A stretch of DNA of 64,000 nucleotides from Hydrangea macrophylla (GCA_033977485.1 CM066991.1:133877999-133941998), one strand, 5' to 3'. Shown: positions 35,701 through 48,910, counted from the first letter of the stretch. The notes: generated from the letters alone by a model not told the origin. A program made the numbers and translations.

Positions 35701-37746
35701 TGTAACGCCCCAAAAATCAAGCCACATGGGCGAGGTCAAAGAGCCAAACCATATAACGGAAAGCAAGGGATAGTTCTACATAATAGACCAATCCACAAGG
35801 CGGAAGCATATAGGGGAATCCTATGTGGATTCCAAAGAAAAGTTAATAAGTCAAGGGTCAACCCACGAGGACCAAACGGGTCAAATAGGGTCAACCAACA
35901 TAGTTTGGTTTTGAAAGGAGTTTGTAAAGAAGTATAAAGAAACTCCTAAGGTTTAAAAGTTACAAGTAATGAAGTTTGCTTTGAAGGTTTATCAGTAAAG
36001 CGGTTTTTGAAGGAATACGACCAAACGGTCCTTCGGAAATTGAAAGTAGTAATTTTTCCTTAAAGGGTAACCATGGGCTAAGAATTGCTAATAAGTGTTA
36101 AAAACATAATTTAACAAGGATCCAAGAAGATCCAACTAACAAGTTCAAGAACAAGAAGGAATTTACAAATAACATCTTGTAATTCAAATATCCAAATGAG
36201 ATAACGGTAACAACAATTACAATGTTCCTACCATGAACTATATCATTGGAACATTAACATATCACAAGACTTCCTCGTAAGGAATCTTACAAAACGAGAT
36301 GCCATTCGTCGGATAACTCTTGGGCCTTGCCCTAATCAACATTTCCTGAAAAAGGGGGTTTTATAGATTCATTAAGCACGACGGCTCAGTAGATAGCATT
36401 GAAGAAATGTACTACTACTTCTAAAATCATGCTAAGACATGCGGTGCAATGATTTGCCACCGTGGCAATGCAAATAGCCGTAAGGCCAAACCATGCAACT
36501 TCCCGATACCAAATTCCATAACCACTCACTCTCAACACCGGATGCGAGCCACTCCAACGTGAGTGTAGCATACAAGATCTCCGGTAGCTAACCGGATGTG
36601 ACCTTGCGTTTTCGAATGTTTCAAGGATCACAAACAACCTTCCTCACCTCACACCCGCTTTCGGAATTTCATCAAATTACAACCCCAAACGGGGATTCAA
36701 AAGGCATTCCCCAATCGTGGGAATTCTAACAAGATTCATACTCCCAAGCCCAATGCCATGAATGCTATGCCGACTTAGCGATTATGAAATGTGACAACAA
36801 TGACTATGCAACCACAATGTTATTTCTAAGAATTTCATTTGTCAAGAAATTACACATGGTAGTTCATAATATCAAGGCTAAATGATTTGGTTGGAAATCA
36901 TGTAAAGCATAATCCACCACTTAAGCAAATAAGCAATTTATTGTATCTTTAATCTAGTTAAAGCATAGCAACCAAATGACATTTGGGATAACATAGTTAC
37001 AACTAAGCACATAAGGGCACATAATCACATAGACAAATATGTAGAAAATTCCTAAGCAAGATTAATAAGTATTAGGACTAATCCTACACATAGCAAACCA
37101 TGAAATTAGATGTAGGAGTGCACTTAGTCAATGAAATCTACCTCTTGAGTATTTGAGCAAATACTCTCACCAAAGAAATCCAAAGGGGAAATCATTAACA
37201 TAAGCATATCCTCTTGAGTTCTAGGGCAAGAAGTATTAAATTGCAAATCCCACGAAGAAACCGAGAACACCGGTGTGAAGGTCTAGGTGAGATGATCAAA
37301 ATGGTCTCTAATAGCCTTGACCCAAACTTGAGTCCTTGGCCTCCAAATGGAGCTTGAAAGCTCTAAGCTTCCATGGAGTTGTATCTCCCAAAACTAGAGA
37401 GAGAGATGAGAGATATATAGAGAGAAAATGAAAAAGAAAAATGAGAGGGAGAGTTAGATATGGGTTATATGTAGGATGATGAAGGAGGGGGAAGCTTCCT
37501 AGTGAAGCTTTAGTTGTTGGGGTGGTTGGGAGTGGTTAGGGAGTGGTTTGGGAGTTGACTTGAGAGTCCCACTCTTGTCTCCCTTACACATACACACAAA
37601 AATATATAACATACATATATACATATGTGCTAATTTAAATGTAGATGTGATACCACTTGGACAGAAATAAATTTACTGTCCCAAACCAAGACCCAAATTG
37701 GTCCAAAATTACCGAATTACCCTTTATGAAAATCTGGGTTTCTACA
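35701..37746 (-). mobile_element. Solo LTR (2046 bp) in LINE
   Basis: Plus-strand termini TGTAACGCCCC and GGTTTCTACA, with perfect 5-bp duplication GTTTG (35696-35700 and 37747-37751). Orientation is judged minus because CGCCCC at the left edge mirrors the GGGGCG near the 3' end of the other LTRs. No internal retroviral coding sequence. Removing it joins the LINE pieces in register. Confidence 0.9.
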
Positions 37747-37861
37747 GTTTGTCAGTCCCTCCCAGTGGGAAGGTTAATTTGGAGAATGGCTCGAGTTGTC
37801 TCAGGAGTGAACAGATTCAGCAAGAGGTTTGAGTTCCAGCCACCGTCATTGGGGAGCATCA
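37747..37861 (-). pseudogene. LINE fragment between two solo LTRs
   Basis: 115 bp. The minus strand encodes LPNDGGWNSNLLLNLFTPE, typical of the linker between RT and zf-RVT in plant LINEs. It links FSKVEELM in the next piece to KLIWVPENKG in the previous one. Confidence 0.8.
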
Positions 37862-40614
37862 TGTAACACCCCGTAATTTTTAAGATATAAATATTTATTT
37901 TTATATGTTAATTTGGTCACCCGAATTTTTATATGTGATAAATTAGCTATGGGTATTTATGTTTATGGTTATATATCTATGTGTATTAATTTTTTAGTTC
38001 AAATTACGATGTGAATATTTTTATAAACTTAAGTGATGGGATAAATTTGTATAAGTTTAAATTTTAAAGAATTGATGTGTTTATAATTTAGTAGTGTTTA
38101 CAGGGCCCGTAAATATTCTAAACAATGTATTTAACATAAAAATTAAGTACCTGGGTCATGGGTACCCAATGGGTAACTTATTTTAGTACTTTGCAATGCA
38201 TTTTGGGGTCATATGATGTATTTTTATGAAGGGGTAAAAATAAAAACGGGATTATGTCTTGTTAACCCTATATTAGTTCTCCCAAGAATATATTCACCCC
38301 TACTATCTCAACCCTAGCCACCAAGGGAAGATAAGAAGAAGAGAAAGAGAAAGAGGGAGAGAAAAGAGAATAAAGAAATAGAGAGGAAGAGCAAGAGAGA
38401 GGAAGCAGACGAAGAGGAAGAATGAGAATGATCGTTGAATCATATGCGGTGCATTCGTCGTGGTGAACGTCGATTCATATCTTTGTGGGATTTGGCACAA
38501 TTGGTGAGTTAAATATATATATTTGGGTATATATATACACACGTGGGTATATATGTATACGCAATTGAATCAATCATTGCAAGTTAAATGTTTGGATTGA
38601 TATATAAATTTTAGTATCGTATGCGATTTGTTGATTTGAATCCTAGTATTACCCAAATAGATATGGTTATACGTTGATAAACTAATGTTCAGATTCATGA
38701 GATTAACCTAGGGAGAAAGAAAAATAAATTAATTAAATAAGTAGGAAAATTCGTTTTTATTGGTTTTTCTATGATCGCTGAATTTTCAAAATATTGTACA
38801 GAATTGTTTGTTTGGAATTTTAGCTTTCTGTCCACGTTGTCCCATGTAAAACGCAGCGTTGTCCCATGTAAAACGCAGCGTTGTCCCATGTAAAACGCAA
38901 TTCTGCACAACTTTTGTCTAATAGTATTTTTTCCAATTCTGCACCTTTTGGGCAGAACATTTATATTACAGTAGCAGTGAATGTTAACTCCGAATTTCGA
39001 ATTTATGTTTATGAATATTGTTAGAGATGTTTCTTTGTGCGAAATTATTATGAGGAATAATTTCAATCCATGTTGATTTTGGGACTGTTTAATGTAAGGG
39101 TATGTTTGGGACTGTTTTAAATAGTATTGTTGAGTGTCGATTTTATATGCTATGTGTTAAGAAATCCCAACTTATTCTATGTGTGGTATTAGATAATTAT
39201 TATGAAAATACTACGCTAGAGACTTGAATAGGATTTTGGCAAAAAAAAAAAAAAAGGGGCCTTATCGTGAATAATTGGATAATGATATTCTATGGAATAA
39301 ATGATAAATTCCCGAAGTGGTTAATGACGTGATTAAACCCTCATGAATGGGTACTTATGAGAATTAACGTAGATGGTAAGAAACTGGGAAAAAACCTTAG
39401 TGTTCACTACTCCCCGTTGTTGTGTTATTGTTTTTGGTAGCTCGCACTCTTTTGTCAGTGGCTTCGTGATCAAGCTGGCTTAAGACTTGTTGAGTGTACT
39501 TTTTGCCAGTGGCTTCGTGATCAAGGTGGCCTAAGCCTTATGCTCGGCTTATATTGTATAGACGTCTTGATATATTGACCAGTCGTCCGTTGTGTATACC
39601 TGGTTTGGTTGATACCCCAACCAAACTGGCACCGGAGTGGGTGTTGGTAGTATGTCCGGGCACACATGGGATATATGTGTGGGCTGTACCATGGAGGTGG
39701 CCAAGTGGTGAACCTAGGAAACACAAAGATAAATTAAAGGCTAATAAATAATGACAATGGAGTATTTCATAAGACTGATAAGTTTGGAATAATGAATGCG
39801 ACATTTAAGTTATAATGTGGACGGCTTATGTATGGAATTATTCGCCTGGTTTGTCATCATTCGATTTACAGGATGGTGGGCCCACTAACTTTTATGCAGG
39901 GCTGGCTCACCATATATATCCGAGGTAAGTATAAAACTCATAGTAACTTTGGATTTTGGGCAAGAAACTACTTGCCATCACATAAATGGAAACTACTCTT
40001 TTGTCCAAATATGTGTGTGGAACTACCTGTCTTGGGCCAATAGTGTTGTAATGTGGTTTTTAGTCTACGGGTTCAGGTAGAAGCCCTCATATTTTATTAT
40101 TTTTGTTTAACTCATACCAGTCATGCGACTGACCTGATTGTGTTATGCATTCGGGTACGTTTCTGTTTGAAATGTAGTTGGATGACATGTGCAGGATATT
40201 GCTTTTGATGATGTGACCGTTGTGCTTGGCTGTGGAGTCTTTGGGCATTGGAACGTTGTAGTTGCTCTGACCATCGGATGTATAGACTTTATTTCTTTTT
40301 TCTGAACTTTGTAAGAAATTTTATTTAACGAACTTTGTATTCCTTTTGTAAATTAAAATGGTATTATATTTGTAATGGAATATTATTTCTTTTATAATGA
40401 AATGGAGGATTGAGATTATAAATTTAATAATACATAGTTTTTATATTAACACAGGATCACGTGTCCTTATTTAATGAGTATTAAATTCTATTTTCAAATA
40501 AATTATTTATTAGCCTGTGTGAGGGTGTCACTCTCGGTGTTTTGAAAATTGAATATTAGTCTGGATACATGCTCTAGATTGAATATTTGGTTGTCCAAAA
40601 ATCGGGGTGTGACA
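37862..40614 (+). mobile_element. Solo LTR (2753 bp) in LINE
   Basis: TGTAACACCCCG...GGGGTGTGACA with perfect duplication CATCA (37857-37861 and 40615-40619). It is homologous to the solo LTR at 51177-54301: they share order and wording of several blocks, such as the GGGTACCC-type phrase near 38160 and AAATTGAATATTAGT near the 3' end. Contains three 22-bp units CCCATGTAAAACGCAGCGTT (about 38835-38900). Confidence 0.93.
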
Positions 40615-40619
40615 CATCA

Positions 40620-40885
40620 ACTCTTCAACCTTCGAGAAAGTGGAATTAGTTCCCCTCGAACAAATGGGTTTGAAATTTGGGAGAGAGGGGAGCCAAGGGT
40701 CGGACCAAATATTGATATTTTTTCCATTGCCAACCAAGAAGCACACTCCTTTGGGGAGGATATGGGAAGCATTAAGAAAACCTTTCCGAAGAAAAGAGGA
40801 GCCAGCTGGAGAATTAGAGGACCGAGAAGAGAGAAGATTGGTGTCCGTGATGTATTTTTGAGTGATGATATTCACCCACGATTTT
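40620..40885 (-). pseudogene. LINE fragment (post-RT region)
   Basis: Minus strand encodes SSFLRKGFLNASHILPKGVC, then NGKNINIWSDPWLP, the classic GNG-x-IxxWxDPWLP motif after the RT domain of plant LINEs, ending FSKVEELM at the solo LTR junction. Confidence 0.85.
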
Positions 40886-42080
40886 TGTAACGACCCTGGT
40901 GTTGTGGGCGGGCTGCTGTAGGTGCCTTTGAGGCTGCACTATGTGTTGGCAGGCTACACACTATGGGGAGTTCGTCCCACATCGCCTGGGTGTGAAAAAG
41001 TAATGTGCTATATATGTGTGGTTCTAAGTCTCCCTAGTAAGAGGCCTTTTGGGTAGTGGCCCAAGAACAAATCCGTACGGGTTTGGACCCAAAGCGGACA
41101 ATATCTTACTGAGCGAGACTTGGGTCGTGACAGAATGGTATCAGAGCTAGACTCAGCCGGAAGTGTGCCAACGTGGACGTTGGACCCTAAGGGGGGTGGA
41201 ATGTAACGACCCTGGTGTTGTGGGCGGGCTGCTGTAGGTGCCTTTGAGGCTGCAGTATGTGCTGGCAGGCTACACACTATGGGGAGTTCGTCCCACATCG
41301 CCTGGGTGTGGAAAAGTAATGTGCTATATATGTGTGATTCTAAGTCTCCCTAGTAAGAGGCCTTTTGGGTAGTGGCCCAAGAACAAATCCGTGCGGGTTT
41401 GGACCCAAAGCGGACAATATCTTACTGAGCGAGACTTGGGTCGTGACAGAATGGTATCAGAGCTAGACCCAGTCGGAAGTGTGCCAACGCGGATGTTGGG
41501 CCCTAAGGGGGGTGGAATGTAACAATCCTGGTGTTGTGGGCGGGCTGCTGTAGGTGCCTTTGTGGCTGCAGTAAGTGCTGGCAGGCTACACACTATGGGA
41601 AGTTCGTCCCACATCGCCTGGGTGTGGAAAAGTAATGTGCTATATATGTGTGGTTCTAAGTCTCCCTAGTAAGAGGCATTTTGGGTAGTGGCCCAAGAAC
41701 AAATCCGTGCGGGTTTGGACCCAAAGCGGACAATATCTTACTGAGCGAGACTTGGGTCGTGACAGAATGGTATCAGAGCTAGACTCAGCCGGAAGTGTGC
41801 CAACGTGGACGTTGGGCCCTAAGGGGGGTGGAATGTAACGACCCTGGTGTTGTGGGCGGGCTGCTGTAGGTGCCTTTGAGGCTGCAGTATGTGCTGGCAA
41901 GCTACACACTATGGGGAGTTCGTCCCACATCGTCTGGGTGCTGAAAAGTAATGTGCTATATATGTGTGGTTCTAAGTCTCCCTAGTAAGAGGTCTTTTGG
42001 GTAGTGGCCCTAGAACAAATCCGTGCGGGTTTGGACCCAAAACGGACAATATCTTACTGATCGAGACTTGGGTCGTGACA
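40886..42080 (+). mobile_element. Tandem TRIM array with four LTRs
   Basis: Four 247-bp LTRs (40886-41132, 41202-41448, 41518-41764, 41834-42080), each running TGTAAC...GGTCGTGACA, alternate with three 69-bp internal segments. Each internal segment has a methionine-tRNA-type primer site TGGTATCAGAGC and a polypurine tract AAGGGGGGTGGAA. The whole array has one 5-bp target duplication ATTTT (40881-40885 and 42081-42085). There is no coding capacity, as in terminal-repeat retrotransposons in miniature. The repeated 96-codon ORFs on the minus strand are by-products of the repeat. Confidence 0.95.
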
Positions 42081-42345
42081 ATTTTCTACTCTCGGAGAGA
42101 GTTTGCCATCCAAGTTTTGCTAAGAGAGCCCGATTGTAATCCTTCATGTGCCGAGAGCCAAGACTGTCAAAGCATTTCGGTTTACAAACAGAATCCCAGG
42201 CTTTTGGAAAAAAGCCCCTCTTCTTTTCTGGCGAAAAACCCCAACAGAAATTCCGAAACATTCCGTCCAACTTGGAGCAAACCGAAGGGGGACATTCCAG
42301 AAAAACAAAGCAAAAGCCATAATTATATACAGGAAGGAAGCTATT
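42081..42345 (-). pseudogene. LINE fragment: C-terminal RT region
   Basis: Minus strand encodes CSKLDGMFRNFCWGF, then HMKDYNRALLAKLGWQTL, the end of the RT/thumb region of plant LINEs (NxALLAKxGWRLL). Frame changes occur upstream at about 42285. The LINE appears 5'-truncated near 42345-42400. Confidence 0.85.
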
Positions 42346-44260
42346 GGAACTAAATTCACATAGAGTTTATTTAAAACTGAAGAAGTGGAATTGATACTAT
42401 GAATGGATAAGGCAGTGGAATTGAAATCATTTTTAACTCTTGCGCATCGATGAACTGATTTCGATTTCGAAAGTAATAAGATCTGATTCAAAGTAAGTAA
42501 GTACAAAAGGGAATCTCATCAACATTATACTTGAAAATTGAAGTAAATCTACTAGTAGATTCCAAGAGATTTCGTTTATGAGGATTCGAGTATTGAGCCC
42601 AAAAAACTGGTTCAATTAGCATAATAGTTTTTTGCAGATTTAATAGTCGATTGTTATCAAGTTTCTGCAGATTGAACTAAACATATTTAGCAATCGAGGT
42701 GGTTCTGTAAAAGGAAGATAGATCTGATTTGATTCTGAGAGTTTGAAGCACTGAGCTTTAAATTAGGAAACAAAGGGCAAGATTATCAACATGAAACTAT
42801 TTGCATTAAAAAATGTTCTCAAGACAACTAAAGTATAGAGCTTATGTCCTTAATGAGCTAAAAACAGTTGCATGTTTGTAAGTTTTATTTTCATTTTTTG
42901 TTTCGTGTTTTGATAATCCGTATATCTGGGTGGATCATTGCCTTACATTATTGTGTTTTTTACTAGTCTAATGCTGGAGATTTGTGCAAAACCAGTTCTC
43001 AACATGGATGGAATAAAATTGAGGGCAGTAGCCCCAAAAAGGTCTACACGCATGTGGGATTTAAACTCATGCCTTATTAGAAAAAACAGTTATATATCCC
43101 TTGTAATTCCCACCCTCAAAACACACATGGTGTTACTCAATGAAACCATCTCCACATATCCTCTTTTCTGGTTTCTGTAATAACTTGAAAATTTTCAATT
43201 TGTAATATTTTGTCATCTTTTCTTGTTGGTTTTCTTTCATTTCTCTTTCCATTTACATTCTGTAAATTTGCAAACCAGCTGGAGCCTTAAAGTTGAAGCC
43301 AAAAAAATAGGAAAACTAATATGGTGGGTACACTAAATACTATTTCAATTATCTGAGAGCTAATGATTTATGTGTTGGAGGCACATACAAAGGATTTGTA
43401 AAAACTGTAAGTAATCATTTTGTAGCATTCGATCATTATCACTGTCATTGTAATCTTACAAGTAAGGTAACCAGCAACACCCCGAGCGGTTCACTGGCCT
43501 AACAATGTGACGGGCCTGTCGCATGGGCTCTTAAAATGATTTAACCCTAAGTTGTTAGTAGTGGCCCACTTTACCTCTACATATAACAGTCTTAACAATA
43601 CTTTACTGCTATTATTGGCCTGTGGCATGGCTCTTAAAATGTTTTAACCCTAAGTTGTTAGTAGTGGCCACTTTACCACTACATATAACAGCCTTAACAA
43701 TATTTTACTGCTATTATTGGGAAATTCATTCCGGTTCCGGAAACTCCATTTGCCTAGTTTAAGCTTCCAGTATCTCTCAAGAAAACACCCTCCAGTCAAA
43801 ATATAGGCACTCCCTACTAATCACCAACCATACACCAATTTTGATTCAATTTCTGGACCAGTTGGTGAAAATATTCTCCTCTACTGCCTGCCTTGTAACC
43901 ATCATATAATTTTCAACCACAGATATAGATAACTCAAGAAAATGGCAAATAATTTTCCAATTTAAATTTATATAGAATCAAACAGTTGTTACAATGAATC
44001 AGGAAATAGTTTTCAATAGAATACATTCAACATGTGACTACTATACCCTACTAGAGTTTGCTTTTCCACTATATGGTTTGAGGTACTCAGGACCCCAATC
44101 AATGGGAAAGCAATAACACTGTATACAACCTGCTTGCCTTCTCGCAAAGGAAAAATAAAAAATAAAAACTTGATCCAGGAAAATTACGAAAATGCCCATT
44201 GATGAAGGCATTGAGAGGTCTTTCTCAATAACTCTCTTCAAATTTCTTTCACATGAAGAG
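42346..44260. other. Intergenic region, includes MSR 3' flank
   Basis: AT-rich with no gene recognised apart from the probable MSR 3' UTR near 44040-44260. Contains the tandem duplication at about 43513-43722. Confidence 0.5.
43513..43722. repeat. Direct tandem duplication, about 105-bp units
   Basis: Two adjacent units sharing TTTAACCCTAAGTTGTTAGT, CTACATATAACAG and TTTACTGCTATTATTGG, with scattered substitutions and short indels. Confidence 0.85.
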
Positions 44261-46988
44261 TTAGCAGAAACATGAGTAGGCCAAGTGGTTCTTCTTTGTA
44301 ACATAAGAGGATAAGAAATCTGGGGCAGAAGCAGAAGAACCCTGAATGTTTGCCGGAACAAGTATTTGAGTCTTACCAGAAGCAATTCTCTTACCGGCTA
44401 CGTTGGCGTAGAACAAGCCCGATATAGCTGGTACAAAAACATCACTCTGAGAACAGATGTAGAAGTCAATGACCTTCTCGAACTCGGAAGCTTCAGAGCT
44501 TAGAAACTTATCCTTCTTGTCCACGGGCATAATGCCTTCCTGTAATAGTTTTGAATGCAAAAAAATATTCAGAATATTTTCAATCCCATGTAGCATCAAA
44601 GATAAGCCTTAAGAATAAAATCCGAAGTACCACTCTCATTTTTATTATGTTTTTATCAGTAAAAACATGTTGGTAGTACTGTTTAACTCGTCAAAAAACT
44701 AAAAGTTGGTCTATAATTTCAATTGAATGTGATGGATCTATACCAGAACAAACAAATCGAAAACGACAAAGCATATCAATGAGAAGAAGAAAGGATGAAA
44801 CCGTCACCTTAGTATAAGTTTTTGGAAAGAAATCCTTTAGAGAATCAAGGCTGCTATCCCATCTTGATTGGGTCAAGTATATAGTAGTGTCCTTGTCAAA
44901 TCCAAGCTTCTTTAAGAATAATCCAATCTCCTGTGGATCGTAGCAGCTTTTCCTTCCAGCAGAACCACTTCCTTGACAACCCTTTTTCTCCAACATGTCA
45001 ACTCTCAAGTCCACAGCTACGAACTGGCCATCCGTCTTCCGACTCAAAGTTTTTAGACGCTCAACCATTGAGTCAACCACTTCGTGAACCTCCGTTTGTA
45101 ACTCTAGACTTCCAAACATTGCCAAACACGCAATTGAATTAGTGTCGCTCTTTTCGCTCGTCATTTTCATGTTTACCGAAGGGAAGTAAGTTGCTAGCCT
45201 TAAATTGCCCTTTGTTCTAAAAACCGGTTCAATTTGCTCTGCAATGTGGACTTCAGTGACTCGATTAGGGACCCTCACAACTGCGAGGTTTTTCGATGAT
45301 ACTTTAGTGGGCTGAGATTTTGCTATTCTTACCACCCCATCGAGGCTTTTAATGAAATAATCAACATCATAAATGTCTTCAAAGTTCCTGGAAGATTTAA
45401 AATAAGTTATTTACAATTTTACACAAGTGTGTCTGGATTTTAGCCCATGAGAGTACAAGTGATAGTAGCAAGGACAAGGGTATGTTATGAGTTATAGAAC
45501 TTACTTTGTATCACCTGGTTTGCTTCCCCTAATATCCGGGAGTACAAGAGTTGCTCCTAGATATCTTGCCACTACCACTGCATCAGCAATCTGTTTGAAA
45601 ATCAAGGAAGAGCCAACAAAATAGGAGATGAGAGGCTTTCCAAAAAGTTTTTGATGAAGGACGTAATGGATGACACACAAAACGACATGGAGAAAATTCA
45701 TGTGGAGATAGTCCTTGAGAAGTTCAGCATACAGCATTACAGCCTCACAATACTTCTCTCTCTTTCTCCGTTACAAATTTTTCAATCATTTTTGCTAGGA
45801 CTGATCAGTAGATAATAATAAACAAATGAAAACCCTTAAATCATTCCTAAACTTGGTTTCAGGAGAACCATATTGTCTAATCACCACCTCGAAACATGAA
45901 AATAGTAGGAACTTAATTGAAAATTTCCCCCGAGATCTAGAAGAAAACAACAAGCCAATTTCAAAAATTAACATCAGAATGATAATGTAGCTATTGAAAG
46001 AAAAAGCCCATTTTACGGATGCATGCATTTTGAAATAGTGATTTTACCACGATAATGAGTTTTAATCTCTAAACATGGACTAGGTAGGAACCAGATAGAA
46101 CATTAAACAGCTCCCAAACAACGATAATTGCCGCATAACAAAAATAAAAAATTAAAAAATTCTACTTTTGATATCTAATGAAGGCGGAAACAACTAATTC
46201 ACATTAATGGATTCCCTAAGTTTTTGGTGAAACTTTGAGGACAAGGATATGCACAATGAACACAAATACAGTAAGCCCAACGTACAGAAACAACATTCGA
46301 ATTTGTAGCAGCATGGCTATCCTATTCAAGGAACAAATATAAAACCAATGATACTGGACAACATTCACCACACCCATGAGTCAATTATGCCCTGGTACGC
46401 TGATGATTAAGAAAAACAGAGCCCTTGGAACAATTAAAAAAAAGTAGCAATAAACACAGAGATATAATTATAACTGGTTTAGGATACCAATTTCCATGAT
46501 TATGATGTTTTTAAATTACTTAAAAAGGTTACCTGTGAGAGATGATATTCAGGGCCATTAGTTAATGAGAAGGTGATAAATCCTTCCGACTCTCGAGCAT
46601 CTTCTGTAAGCCAAATAAGAAAGTATGTATAAGGGGATAATTACATAAAAGCATGTAAAACAAGGAATATAATATGAAATTCCAAGTGAATTCTTGGACT
46701 TGATCCTACTTACCCATAACTTGCTGGGTCCAACAAGGTTTTAGGTCTTTGCTACCTTCCTTCCAAGGTCCGTTACTCGTTTTAGGAAGCACAACATGGT
46801 GTTCTGAAACTTTGGGATCATCATAAGGACCACTTTGTCCTCCCGAATGATTCACCTTAAATGAGTGAAAAAAAAACCCAGAGAAATTATGTAAGTTGAC
46901 AGCAGAAAAGGCACTCTTGAATGATTATTTCTTTGCAGTTAAACGAAGTGAACATTAGAGGCATGAACCCCACATAAACTGAGAGGGG

Positions 46989-47047
<59 letters not shown>

Positions 47048-47689
47048 AACTGCCTAAAGTAAAAGGTTTGAGGAATACACAAATACACACACGATTATAA
47101 GAATTTAAATTGTAGTAACACTTTGTAATTGCAAAGAGACCATAAGAAAAAATTAAAAGGGAAATTTCGAATCCTACTAGTAAATAGGATTGAATTAGCT
47201 GTTGTAAGATTCAGAGATTTGGTCGTTTCTTCCACAATTTCTCAGCAACCAAATACAAGAAGAAAAAATTTCTCCCCTGAGAGTGAGAACCTAACATTTG
47301 CATATACTATTATAGATACAGAATATGACATACAAAGTCATAACGAAAAAGATCTGCATCTAGTGAACACTGAGACAGAGTTGGAGACTGATTTGAAGTG
47401 ACAGATTTGGAATCCAAGTTTCCATAAATGTCGTAGAATCAACAGACTGAGAGGTCACGAAATTAAGTTGAACAGAACAGTGTACACACAACAGAGCTAA
47501 CAAAAAATCATCAATTCGATCGAAAAAATTCAAGACGAAACACAGATATCGAAAACGATTCAGATTGAGAGTACAATGTTGACTTACTTCAACAGAATCG
47601 AAATGGTCCCTCTTGATCATGTTCGCCAGCATTACAAACATTGTCACTGTTAAGAAACCAGCCACCACCTGCCTCGGATCCACAGCCAT
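44261..47689 (-). CDS. MSR2: MSR-type putative glycosyltransferase (mannan synthesis related)
   Basis: Six exons: 47689-47588, 46855-46714, 46603-46533, 45590-45505, 45387-44808, 44539-44261. All introns are GT-AG; the sum is 1260 nt, 419 residues plus TAA. Residues about 8-25 (VVAGFLTVTMFVMLANMI) form a single N-terminal membrane anchor, as in type II Golgi glycosyltransferases. Conserved blocks are FSLTNGPEYHLSQIADAVVV, ATLVLPDIRGSKPGD, YFPSVNMK, CLAMFGSLELQ, FVAVDLRVDMLEKKGC, FVPAISGLFYANVAGKRI and the C-terminus KNHLAYSCFC. These match the Arabidopsis MSR1/MSR2 proteins, which promote heteromannan synthesis and belong to the O-fucosyltransferase-like fold (CAZy GT106, from memory). The symbol is by best recollection; MSR1 versus MSR2 cannot be separated here. 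Intron 1 carries a long CT repeat. Confidence 0.9.
46993..47045. repeat. (CT)n microsatellite in MSR intron 1
   Basis: About 26 uninterrupted CT dinucleotides. Confidence 0.95.
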
Positions 47690-47713
47690 TTCTTCAGATC
47701 GGCCCCCAAAAAT

Positions 47714-47812
47714 CTTCTCTCTCTCTCTCTAGAGAGTGAACTTCAAGCCCTCTCTCTCTCTCTCTCCAATAATGAACTTACTACACTCTCTCTCTCTCTC
47801 TCTCTCTCTCTG
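47714..47812 (-). promoter_or_regulatory. GA/CT-rich 5' leader or core promoter of MSR gene
   Basis: Three (CT)n blocks in the 125 bp before the MSR ATG (read as GA repeats on the gene strand). GA-rich leaders are common in plant genes and can bind BPC/GAF proteins; here this is inference. Confidence 0.5.
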
Positions 47813-48172
47813 AGGAAAGGTATATAGACAGGAGAGAGAAGAGAAAAATGAGTTTGGGGGAAATCAGGGGGCCACTGATTTGAATTGCGGGTATTAATAT
47901 TAATTTAAGCAATTTCTGTCATTGTTAGGTGTGTATTTATATTTAGAAATGTTTATATAGATGTAGAAATTAAGGGTAGCTGAAATAGAGATTAAGTTGA
48001 ATATATAGTTTATAGTATACATAAAAAGCTATTGAGAGAGAGAGAATATACTCTCTTCAACGTTTTTCTACCACCGACAGTCTCCCCCGAGAAAACGAAG
48101 GATGGCCAAATCTCACTGTTTCCTCCTATAAAATAAGCCCAGTTGTCACTACCATGACAACAAATATTATAT

Positions 48173-48557
48173 AGGGTAATTTACACTTTACACCTCCATA
48201 GTTTGGATGTATTGTCATTTTAGTTTCTACAATTTCAATTTTATCAATTTAGTCCTTATAGTTTCAGTTTAGGTTCAATGTAATCCATTCGAAAAAAAAT
48301 TCATACAAATTTTTTTTTTTTTACAGAAATAGGCCATGCGATGCACAAGTGAGGTATCATTAGGGGCATAATGGTAAATTTACTTAGAGAAATTACACTT
48401 TACAGACTTATATCGAAGCTAAAACTGTCAAAAATTGATGAATGAATTACATTGAGCCTAAACTGAAACTGTAAGGACCAAATTGACAAAATTAAAACTG
48501 CAGGAACCAAAATGACATTATAGCCAAACTATAAGGGTACGAAATGTAATATACCCT
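48173..48557. mobile_element. TIR element with long inverted arms
   Basis: AGGGTAATTTACACTTTACA at the left pairs with the reverse complement of the right end (AGGGTATATTACATTTCGTA), and the arms continue through TAGTTTGG, AATGTCATTTTRGTT and TCAGTTTAGG over more than 110 bp. Non-coding. Confidence 0.8.
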
Positions 48558-48910
48558 ATTATATATATATATATATATATACGTGTAAATTACACTAATT
48601 TTTCTTCAGATTTGATAAATCTAACAAAATTTCTTCTTTATTTTCTTATCAAATTATGCTTATCTCCCTAATAGCTTTGTTGGTTTACAACTTTATGTGC
48701 ATTGAAATTAAATTATTATAAGTTTACCCCCACAGTATTTTTTTATTTTTTTTGGATAAGAAGTTTACCCCACAGTTGTACATCAAAGAATTATTTCTGT
48801 TGTTGTAAAGTCATGCAAACTTGTTATTTGGAGGTCCATTTATTATTATTAAAAATAACTTTTAACTCAAAAAAAAAAAAAAAAAAAAAGCATTTTACTC
48901 CGTACGTATA

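Noticed and set aside
35701..40614. One large LTR retrotransposon starting TGTAACGCCCC and ending GGGGTGTGACA
   Set aside because: LINE coding sequence lies at 37747-37861 in the middle, and each side has its own perfect target duplication, so these are two solo LTRs.
41137..41148. TGGTATCAGAGC as part of a tRNA gene
   Set aside because: Only the 12-base primer complement is present, directly after an LTR; no cloverleaf around it. The same applies at 22117.
41008..41930. Three near-identical 96-codon ORFs on the minus strand
   Set aside because: They recur with the 316-bp TRIM unit and run across LTR and primer site; no coding conservation beyond the DNA repeat.
40886..42080. Cassandra-type TRIM with 5S rRNA-like LTR
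   Set aside because: I could not find the 5S internal control box wording in the 247-bp LTR.
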